DNA from: Verrucomicrobiales bacterium
Lineage (GTDB): Bacteria > Verrucomicrobiota > Verrucomicrobiia > Verrucomicrobiales > V1-33
Direction: 5' to 3'
DNA length: 5,003 nt
Assembly: GCA_023253575.1 (NCBI GenBank)
Contig: JALRGB010000043.1
Location: 1 to 5,003, forward strand
Shown: positions 1 through 5,003 of the stretch, in pieces
How positions within the stretch are numbered: the stretch's first letter is position 1
Layout: each line of letters starts with the position of its first letter
Program-made: the position numbers and the translations under genes
The notes under the pieces: generated by a model
Told to the model about the DNA's origin: nothing
What the model saw: the letters and a program-made list of their open reading frames with translations, nothing else
Databases searched by the model: none

Positions 1-209
1 GCGCGGACATCGATGCGCAGCCAGCAGCAAAATGAACACCCGGCGCGGCAGTCGACGGTGGCGCCGCTCAGCTGGTGGAATCCATCGACTGATTCTCCGA
101 CATACCGCAGGGCCGCGGCTGCGACGACAATCGGGTCAGTAGTGACGAGGGCGTTGGAGACAGCGCGAAAAGTACTGTGATACGCAGCCTGATTGAGCGG
201 TGGTGTCAT
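1..209 (-). CDS. YkgJ-family cysteine-cluster protein (N-terminal part, cut by window edge)
   Basis: Reading the minus strand from the ATG at 209-207 gives an open frame of 69 codons that runs off the left edge. It starts MTPPLNQAAYHST. Residues 54-62 read CRAGCSFCC, with cysteines at 54, 58, 61 and 62, followed by WLRIDV. This CxxxCxxCC block after a helical N-terminal part is the hallmark of the YkgJ / UPF0153 family, thought to chelate zinc or iron; biochemical function is poorly known. The remaining cysteines of the domain would lie outside the window. The ATG is 14 bases downstream of the alaS stop, which suggests an operon. The spacer is pure C/G (CCCGCCGCCGCCGC in the sense direction), so there is no Shine-Dalgarno. 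No other plausible start lies between the alaS stop and this ATG. The frame has no stop codon, which also supports coding. Another small cysteine-rich metal-binding family remains possible. Confidence 0.75.
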   Translation of the reverse strand, partial: MTPPLNQAAYHSTFRAVSNALVTTDPIVVAAAALRYVGESVDGFHQLSGATVDCRAGCSFCCWLRIDVR

Positions 210-223
210 GCGGCGGCGGCGGG

Positions 224-2974
224 TCAGGCCGGGCTGATCAGGTCTCGGGCGGCTTGCAGGGCGGCGTCGAGCTGATGGATGTCTTTGCCTCCGCCGCGGG
301 CGAAGTCGGGTTTCCCTCCTCCTTTCCCTCCGACGAGTGGGGCGATGGTTTGGATGATTTTGCCGGCCTGCATTTGTGCTTGGTGGTCTGGGCTGACGGT
401 GGCGATGAGGGCCACTGTCTGGCCGCCACTGGATCCGAGGACGACGATGCCGTTGAAGAGTGGCTTGAGGGCGTCGGAGACGGCCATGGCGAACGAACCA
501 TCAACGTCGCCGAGATTGGCGATGAGGACGTGGTGGGTGGCGGAGGCGAGCAAGGTCCGGGCGTGGCCTGCGGCTTCGCGTTGCTGAGCGGACTTGAGTG
601 CTTTCTCGAGAGATTTTTGTTGTTCGAGCAGGGCGTCAATTTTTTTCTCCAAGTCGGCCGGGCCTTGGGCCAACATTTTGGTGGAGAGGAGTTTCAGTAA
701 GTTGTTTTCGTGGCGGGCGGCGGCAAATGCTTCCAGACCGGCGACGGCTTCGATGCGGCGAACGCCGGCCGCTACGGCGCCTTCACTGACCAGCCGGAAC
801 AGACCGATTTCGCCGGTATGGCGGGTGTGAGTGCCGCCGCACAATTCCATGCTCCATCCGTCCATCTGGTGTGGCTGGCCGCCGATTTGTACGACGCGGA
901 CATGGTCGCCATATTTCTCGCCGAAGAGCTGCATGATGCCGCGGTTGGCCCGGGCTTCGGCAAATGGAATTTCCGTCCATGAGACCGGCTCATTGGCGAG
1001 GATGCGTTCATTAACCAATTTTTCGATGTCGGCGAGGTGGTGCGGCGTCAGGGCGGCGCTGTTGAAATCGAAGGTGAGTTTTTCCGGTCCGACGTAGGAT
1101 CCTTTTTGGGTGGCCTCCTTGCTAACGACTTCGTGGAGTGCCCAGTGGAGGATGTGGGTGGCGGTGTGGTGTCGTTCGATAGCCCGGCGACGGGAACGAT
1201 CGACAAGCAGGCGGGCGCTGGCTCCGGCGGGCGGGGCGTCATCGCTGCTCAAAAAGTGAAGGAAGGTGGCGCCGACTTTTTGAGTATTGGCAATGTGATA
1301 AATCTCTCCTCCGACTATGAGCTCGCCGGTATCGCCCAGCTGGCCACCCATTTCGGCATAAGCAGAAGTGGTGTCGAGCACGACCGCCGTTTTGTCTTTC
1401 ATGGTCACGACCTCGACGATGTGGGCGTCGGTGGCGAGATGGTCGAAGCCAGTGAAGCGGGTGGGCTCTTTGGTTTCGACTTCTGACAAGGCGATGATTT
1501 GTTTTTTCTGAGCGGACCGGGCGCGGGCCCGTTGTTCGTCCATGAGTGTTTCAAATCCTTCTGTATCAACAGAGAGGCCGCGTTCACGGGCCATCAAGCA
1601 GGTCAGATCAAGCGGGAATCCAAAGGTGTCGTAAAGCTGGAAAGCGAATGCTCCCGAGAGCGTCGATTTTTCGGTGGCGCCGGTTTCCCCCTGCAGGCTG
1701 GCGGCTTCTTGGGCAAAAAGGTGGAGACCGCGGTCGAGGGTGCGGTTGAAGGCTTCCTCTTCCGTCTTGAGGGTGGCTTTGACGTGGTCCTTCCGTGAGC
1801 GGATCTCCGGGAAGACGTCGCCAAAGTGGACGGCAAGGACATCGACCAGTTTGAAGAAAAACGGTTCGGTGAAACCAAGGGTGCGTCCGTATTTAACGGC
1901 GCGTCGAAGGATGCGGCGCAGCACGTAATTGCGACCGGCATTTCCTGGCTGGATGCCATCGGCGATGGAGAAGCTCAGGGTGCGGATGTGGTCGGCGATG
2001 ACGCGGAAGGCAACGTCGATTTTTTCCTGTTCGGTATCGCCGGTCGATCCGGGTCGGGGCAGGGTGGAGGCGTACTGGAATGGCGAACCATTGAGGACGG
2101 TCAGTTTTTCGATTTCCGCGAAGATCGGTTGAAAAACGTCGGTCTCGTAGTTGGAGATGCGGGCGTTGGTGAAATCGGTCAGGCCATGGGTCCCTTGAAT
2201 GATGGAGCACACGCGTTCGAAGCCCATGCCGGTATCGACGTGTTGCGCGGGCAGCGGCGAGAATGTGCCATCGGGATTGGCGTTATACTGGATGAAGACG
2301 TTGTTCCAGATTTCGATGCATCGGGCATCGGATCCATTGACTAGGCTGGCGCCGGATCGTTGGTCATCCAGACTGGTTTCGCGTGGTCCTGGGCGCAAGT
2401 CGACGTGTATTTCCGTGCACGGACCGCACGGACCGGTATCGCCCATCATCCAGAAATTGTCTTTTTTGTTGCCGTTGACGATGTGGATTTCGGGATCCAG
2501 GCCGGCGGCGCGGAATTTTTCGGCCCAGAGTTCCCAGGCTTCTTGATCGCGACTGGCCGGATCACCGAGGGAAGCGTCAGGTTGGTAAATAGTGGCATAC
2601 ACCCGCTGCGGCGGAAATTTCCAGACGTCGATGACCAGTTCCCAGGCCCAAGAGATGGCTTCCTTTTTGAAATAATCACCGAAGGACCAATTCCCGAGCA
2701 TTTCGAAGAATGTGTGGTGATACGTATCGAGGCCGACATCTTCCAGATCGTTGTGTTTGCCGCCGGCTCGGATGCATTTTTGGGTGTCGGCCGCGCGGCC
2801 GGGAGTGTAAGGGCATTCGATTTGTCCGAGGAAGATGGGGACAAATTGATTCATGCCGGCATTGGTGAACAGGAGGTTCGGCGAGTCGGGCAGCAGCGAG
2901 GAGGACGGCACAATGGAGTGCTGCTTCGATTTGAAGAAATCGAGGAAGCTTTGCCTGATTTGGGATGCGGTCAT
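224..2974 (-). CDS. alaS: Alanyl-tRNA synthetase (AlaRS), complete
   Basis: Class II cytoplasmic synthetase that charges tRNA-Ala with alanine using ATP and hydrolyses mischarged Ser- or Gly-tRNA-Ala. All parts are visible in 916 residues. The catalytic domain spans about 1-270: RAGGKHNDLEDVG at 69-81 with R69 and K73, motif 2 HHTFFEMLGNWSFGDYF at 86-102, and motif 3 HVDTGMGFERV at 245-255. A helical tRNA-recognition region follows (about 320-480; GRNYVLRRILRRAVKYGR at 347-364). The editing domain has GGQLGDTG at 543-550 and the zinc ligands H603, H607, C712 and H716 (HTATH, CGGTH). A short coiled coil (about 774-805) leads to the C-Ala domain with its glycine-rich GGKGGGKPDFARGGGKD at 882-898. 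The protein is slightly longer than the usual ~875 residues, partly through a charged linker near 295-320. The start at 2974 gives the normal MTASQIRQSFLDFF opening; only pyrimidine-rich sequence precedes it, with no Shine-Dalgarno. No frameshift or missing catalytic residue was seen. Confidence 0.98.
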   Translation of the reverse strand: MTASQIRQSFLDFFKSKQHSIVPSSSLLPDSPNLLFTNAGMNQFVPIFLGQIECPYTPGRAADTQKCIRAGGKHNDLEDVGLDTYHHTFFEMLGNWSFGDYFKKEAISWAWELVIDVWKFPPQRVYATIYQPDASLGDPASRDQEAWELWAEKFRAAGLDPEIHIVNGNKKDNFWMMGDTGPCGPCTEIHVDLRPGPRETSLDDQRSGASLVNGSDARCIEIWNNVFIQYNANPDGTFSPLPAQHVDTGMGFERVCSIIQGTHGLTDFTNARISNYETDVFQPIFAEIEKLTVLNGSPFQYASTLPRPGSTGDTEQEKIDVAFRVIADHIRTLSFSIADGIQPGNAGRNYVLRRILRRAVKYGRTLGFTEPFFFKLVDVLAVHFGDVFPEIRSRKDHVKATLKTEEEAFNRTLDRGLHLFAQEAASLQGETGATEKSTLSGAFAFQLYDTFGFPLDLTCLMARERGLSVDTEGFETLMDEQRARARSAQKKQIIALSEVETKEPTRFTGFDHLATDAHIVEVVTMKDKTAVVLDTTSAYAEMGGQLGDTGELIVGGEIYHIANTQKVGATFLHFLSSDDAPPAGASARLLVDRSRRRAIERHHTATHILHWALHEVVSKEATQKGSYVGPEKLTFDFNSAALTPHHLADIEKLVNERILANEPVSWTEIPFAEARANRGIMQLFGEKYGDHVRVVQIGGQPHQMDGWSMELCGGTHTRHTGEIGLFRLVSEGAVAAGVRRIEAVAGLEAFAAARHENNLLKLLSTKMLAQGPADLEKKIDALLEQQKSLEKALKSAQQREAAGHARTLLASATHHVLIANLGDVDGSFAMAVSDALKPLFNGIVVLGSSGGQTVALIATVSPDHQAQMQAGKIIQTIAPLVGGKGGGKPDFARGGGKDIHQLDAALQAARDLISPA

Positions 2975-3040
2975 AGGGAAATGGAATGGATTGGAGTGGG
3001 GCGGCGGGCACGGGCTGTCGAAGAGGGGAGCGGCCAGGTG

Positions 3041-3067
3041 GACGCCAGATCGATGACGGGTGGCGTC
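3041..3067. repeat. Inverted repeat GACGCCA / TGGCGTC in the divergent promoter region
   Basis: GACGCCA at 3041-3047 and TGGCGTC at 3061-3067 are perfect 7-base inverted copies separated by 13 bases; allowing one bulged G, the pairing extends by about two more bases outward (GTG against CAC). A third copy, within the 9-base direct repeat GTGGCGTCA (3060-3068 and 3132-3140), sits just before the start at 3145. Centre-to-centre spacing of the inverted arms is 20 bases, about two helical turns, which would suit a dimeric DNA-binding protein; it could equally form an RNA hairpin in a leader. No known regulator is assigned. Confidence 0.45.
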
Positions 3068-3103
3068 ACGGGGGGGCGGATGTCGGGCGGGTAGGGGAGA
3101 GAT

Positions 3104-3148
3104 ATGAAACCCCGGTTGCGGCGCGGGGCAAGTGGCGTCAGCGTATGA
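3104..3148 (+). other. Possible 14-codon leader ORF overlapping the next start (ATGA)
   Basis: ATG at 3104 opens a short frame encoding MKPRLRRGASGVSV that ends at TGA 3146-3148. That TGA overlaps the ATG at 3145-3147 of the following gene as ATGA, the usual arrangement for translational coupling. The purine run AGGGGAGAG (3093-3101) just upstream is the best Shine-Dalgarno-like sequence in this region, whereas the ATG at 3145 has none. The peptide is basic and resembles no known attenuator peptide. It could be a real coupling leader, or a chance ORF. Confidence 0.25.
3132..3140 (+). repeat. Second direct copy of GTGGCGTCA, next to the start at 3145
   Basis: Exact 9-base copy of 3060-3068, 72 bases apart start to start. 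It ends four bases before the ATG at 3145, so anything bound here (protein or RNA) would cover the ribosome-binding zone of the small membrane-protein gene. In sequence this GC-rich a chance 9-mer repeat is not impossible, but the third, inverted copy of its core at 3041-3047 makes it more notable. Confidence 0.4.
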
Positions 3149-3378
3149 AGATGAAAGATGAAGCTGTGCTGATGGTGCGGGTCGCCTTCTCGTTGATTTT
3201 TTTAGGGGCTCTGGCGCTCGGTTGGTGGATCGCTCGAAACGACCGTCGTTTTTTCGGCGCGGACCCGGCGATTTCCAGCGAGACGAGTGGCACGCGGTCG
3301 TATACGAAGATGATGGTCTGGGCCATCTGGATTCATGTGGTCGTAATTAGTGCGGCTTTTGCCTTGTTTTTGCACTGA
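3145..3378 (+). CDS. Small two-helix membrane protein, unknown function
   Basis: A 77-residue protein beginning MKMKDEAVLMVRVAF. Two hydrophobic segments are clear: residues about 8-30 (VLMVRVAFSLIFLGALALGW) and about 57-76 (MVWAIWIHVVVISAAFALFL), ending at a terminal histidine. They are joined by a polar loop of about 26 residues containing RNDRRFFGADPA and SGTRSYTK. The loop carries more basic than acidic residues, so by the positive-inside rule it probably faces the cytoplasm. I do not recognise a family. The frame is open back to 2986, but the extra N-terminal residues are Gly/Arg-rich and lie in the promoter region, so the ATG at 3145 (or 3151) is preferred because it begins just before the first helix. 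It lies 83 bases upstream of gpmI in the same direction, so co-transcription is plausible. Two well-placed membrane segments in a short frame argue that it is real. Confidence 0.6.
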   Translation: MKMKDEAVLMVRVAFSLIFLGALALGWWIARNDRRFFGADPAISSETSGTRSYTKMMVWAIWIHVVVISAAFALFLH

Positions 3379-3411
3379 GGGATGGGCGGGAGATGGGGCA
3401 GGAGATGGGGG
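3379..3411 (+). other. G-quadruplex-type G-run cluster between the small gene and gpmI
   Basis: Immediately after the TGA at 3376-3378 come G-runs at 3379-3381, 3384-3386, 3388-3390, 3395-3398 and 3407-3411. The first four fit the canonical pattern of four runs of at least three G with loops of 2, 1 and 4 bases. The G-rich strand is the coding strand, so the structure could form in the mRNA between the small ORF and gpmI. The part GGAGATGGGG is present twice in tandem (3389-3398 and 3401-3410), which may be how the run arose. Function is inferred, not shown. Confidence 0.45.
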
Positions 3412-3461
3412 CCGCGCTGCAAAGGTATTTGCCTCTGGGGCGATCCGGGATAGCGAGAGGC

Positions 3462-5003
3462 ATGTCAAAGAGTACACAGGGACCGGTGGTATTGATCATT
3501 CGCGATGGATGGGGCATCAACCCCGGCGGTCGCGATCAGGCGCAGGCGCATGGCGATGCCACATTGCTGGCGCGCACGCCATTTCATGATCATTTGTACG
3601 CGACGCGGCCATGGGCGCGGATTAGTGGCAGTGGCGAGGATGTCGGCTTGCCGGCCGGGCAGATGGGCAACAGCGAAGTCGGGCACCTCAATCTGGGAGC
3701 GGGCCGAATTGTGTATCAGGATCTGACGCGGATTAACAAATCGATTCGGGACGGCGAGTTGGCTCACAATCCGGTCTTGGTTGAGGCCATGGCGCTGGCG
3801 GCCAAGCCTGGGGTGCGATTGCATTTGATGGGGTTGATTTCTGATGGTGGGGTGCACAGTCATCAGGATCATGTTGTGGCCTTGTGTGCGGCGGCGGGAG
3901 CGGCGGGGTGTCAAGACGTCTGGGTTCATGCCATAACCGATGGGCGGGACACCTCACCGACGGGTGGGGCGGGGTATTTGCGGAAGTTGGAGGCGGATTT
4001 GGCCCCTACTGGGGCGGTGATTGCGACTGTGATCGGCCGGTATTTTGCGATGGATCGCGACACGCGGTGGGACCGCAACAAGCTGGCGTGGGATGCGATT
4101 GTGTTGGGGCGCGGGGCTACCCCATCGGGGCCGCCCTCGGCGGCGGTACAAGCGGCTTATGCGGCTGAACCTCGCGGGGACGAATTCATGCCTCCGATGA
4201 TTTTTGTGGCGCCTGAGCAGGAGCGGGTGAGGGATGGCGATGTGGTATTATGGTTTAATTTCCGAGCGGACCGGGCGAGGCAGTTGACGGAGGCGTTTAT
4301 GGCGCCTGGATTTGAGGGGTTTGATCGTGAGGTGAGACCGGCGTTGGGCGGGTATTTCACGCTGACTGAATACAAAGAAAGTTATGCGGGGCTGGGGGTG
4401 AAGGTTATTTTTGGGCCTGCGGGGATGGACAAGATTTTGGGGCAGGTGGTGGCGGAAGCGGGTTTATCGCAGTTGCGGGCGGCGGAGACCGAGAAGTTTC
4501 CGCATGTGACATTTTTCTTCAATGCTGGCAGTGATGCGCCGTTTCCGGGGGAGGAAAGGTACCTTGCGATCAGTCCGAAAGAAGTGGCCACATATGACCT
4601 TAAGCCGCAGATGAGCGCGCCGGATCTGGCATTTGAAGTCCGCCGACGGCTGCCTCACTACGACCTCGTCATCGTCAACTTTGCCAATCCCGATATGGTC
4701 GGACATACCGGCGTGGTGGAGGCCGGAATTCACGCCTGCGAAACGATTGATTTGGGAGTGAGGCTGCTGGTGGAGGAAGTGCTGGCGCTGGGAGGGAAAC
4801 TATTCATCACGGCGGACCATGGGAATTGCGAGCAGATGCGCAATGCCGACGGCTCGCCGCACACTGCTCACACCACCAATCTTGTGCACGGCATTTATGT
4901 TGGCGGGGATTCGGACGAAATCACCGTTCGCGACGGCATTCTGGCCGATATTGCACCCACTCTGCTGGCGATGCTGGGCGTGGCCCAGCCGTCCGAGATG
5001 ACC
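3462..5003 (+). CDS. gpmI: Cofactor-independent phosphoglycerate mutase (iPGM), missing only the last few codons
   Basis: Interconverts 3- and 2-phosphoglycerate in glycolysis/gluconeogenesis through a phosphoserine intermediate and two Mn ions; alkaline-phosphatase superfamily, cytosolic. The 514 codons seen approach the usual ~510-515 length and end PTLLAMLGVAQPSEMT, just before the normal C-terminus. Metal and catalytic residues are all present: D15 in RDGWG; the nucleophile S71 in GQMGNSEVGHLNLGAGR; H132 in SDGGVHSH; R162/D163 in TDGRD; R194 and R200 in GRYFAMDR; R268 and R271 in NFRADR; K345 in AETEKFPHVTFFF; D411 and H415 in NPDMVGH; D452/H453 in TADHGN; H470 in HTAH. These follow the Geobacillus enzyme order with an offset of 7-9 from Ser62 onward. 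ATG 3462 gives the normal distance to RDGWG; its GAGAGG (3455-3460) is unusually close. In-frame ATGs at 3393 and 3405 would add an atypical 19-23 residue extension. The small membrane-protein gene precedes it. Confidence 0.97.
   Translation, partial: MSKSTQGPVVLIIRDGWGINPGGRDQAQAHGDATLLARTPFHDHLYATRPWARISGSGEDVGLPAGQMGNSEVGHLNLGAGRIVYQDLTRINKSIRDGELAHNPVLVEAMALAAKPGVRLHLMGLISDGGVHSHQDHVVALCAAAGAAGCQDVWVHAITDGRDTSPTGGAGYLRKLEADLAPTGAVIATVIGRYFAMDRDTRWDRNKLAWDAIVLGRGATPSGPPSAAVQAAYAAEPRGDEFMPPMIFVAPEQERVRDGDVVLWFNFRADRARQLTEAFMAPGFEGFDREVRPALGGYFTLTEYKESYAGLGVKVIFGPAGMDKILGQVVAEAGLSQLRAAETEKFPHVTFFFNAGSDAPFPGEERYLAISPKEVATYDLKPQMSAPDLAFEVRRRLPHYDLVIVNFANPDMVGHTGVVEAGIHACETIDLGVRLLVEEVLALGGKLFITADHGNCEQMRNADGSPHTAHTTNLVHGIYVGGDSDEITVRDGILADIAPTLLAMLGVAQPSEMT

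Larger units (their letters stand above)
2975..3144. promoter_or_regulatory. Divergent intergenic region between alaS and the small membrane-protein gene
   Basis: These 170 bases separate alaS (minus) from the gene beginning at 3145 (plus) and must carry the alaS promoter, probably also one for the rightward unit. I cannot pick a convincing -35/-10 pair on either strand; TATGAA at 3103-3108 (plus) and CATATC just opposite (minus) are poor matches. The stretch is very G-rich on the plus strand, with runs at 3070-3076, 3085-3087, 3089-3091 and 3094-3097. It contains three copies of TGGCGTC, listed separately. A purine-rich AGGGGAGAG at 3093-3101 resembles a ribosome binding site for the ATG at 3104. 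Confidence 0.5.

Noticed and set aside
200..700. Plus-strand frame (166 codons) opposite the alaS 3' end
   Set aside because: Gly/Asp/Val-rich translation of the opposite strand of the C-Ala domain; no motif and no plausible independent context.
1826..2344. Plus-strand frame (172 codons) inside alaS
   Set aside because: Antisense to conserved AlaRS sequence; Gly/Asp-rich shadow without domain signature.
2360..3094. Long plus-strand frame (244 codons) opposite the 5' end of alaS
   Set aside because: Antisense to strongly conserved AlaRS catalytic sequence; the product shows no recognisable domain. It is a shadow frame created by high GC content.
3103..3108. TATGAA as a -10 promoter element
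   Set aside because: No convincing -35 at the right distance, and the bases overlap the ATG of the candidate leader ORF. Matches are too poor to call.
2986..3144. N-terminal extension of the small membrane protein from ATG 2986
   Set aside because: The extra 53 residues are Gly/Arg-rich, lie in the divergent promoter region and have no ribosome binding signal; the helix-proximal ATG 3145 is more credible.
3419..3432. Hairpin GCAAA-GGTA-TTTGC as a transcription terminator
   Set aside because: The stem is only five pairs, mostly A-T, and no T-run follows; it lies between co-directional genes. At most a weak RNA hairpin.
3465..3929. Minus-strand frame (154 codons) opposite gpmI
   Set aside because: Covers the catalytic serine region of gpmI on the other strand; Arg/Pro/His-rich composition typical of a shadow frame.
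1..5003. tRNA or rRNA genes, insertion sequences, CRISPR arrays, phage or defence genes
   Set aside because: No tRNA-like folds, transposase motifs, spaced identical repeats or recognisable defence domains were seen; essentially all sequence is explained by housekeeping genes and short spacers.

Overview
The window is ordinary bacterial chromosome from a moderately GC-rich organism. The alanyl-tRNA synthetase resembles Verrucomicrobiota (Opitutae-like) versions as I remember them: a GGQPHQMDGWSMELCGGTH zinc/editing segment, an ARCIEIWN block, and a long charged linker before VAFRVIADHIRTL. The phosphoglycerate mutase starts RDGWG and keeps SGEDVGLPAGQMGNSEVGH, which fits the same group. This assignment is from recall, not from a search. 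Shine-Dalgarno signals are weak or absent at most starts.

Layout from left to right. Positions 1-209, minus strand: the N-terminal 69 codons of a YkgJ-type cysteine-cluster protein, cut by the window edge. Positions 224-2974, minus strand: complete alaS, 916 codons, whose stop lies 14 bases before the ykgJ-like start, so the two are probably co-transcribed. Positions 2975-3144: a divergent intergenic region with three copies of TGGCGTC (two forming an inverted repeat), G-runs, and a possible 14-codon leader ORF whose stop overlaps the next start. Positions 3145-3378, plus strand: a 77-residue protein with two predicted membrane helices and no recognised family. Positions 3379-3461: a G-rich spacer with a canonical G-quadruplex pattern directly after the stop codon. 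Positions 3462-5003, plus strand: gpmI, the cofactor-independent phosphoglycerate mutase, 514 codons and nearly complete, with its stop just beyond the edge.

The genes are two divergent units, translation (alaS plus the ykgJ-like gene) and glycolysis/gluconeogenesis (gpmI, possibly led by the small membrane protein). I see no functional link between AlaRS and GpmI beyond sharing an upstream region. No tRNA or rRNA gene, insertion sequence, CRISPR array, prophage gene or defence gene was found. I do not see a new biological system here. The items most worth checking are the repeated TGGCGTC element, the mini-ORF/small membrane protein arrangement, and the G-quadruplex motif before gpmI.
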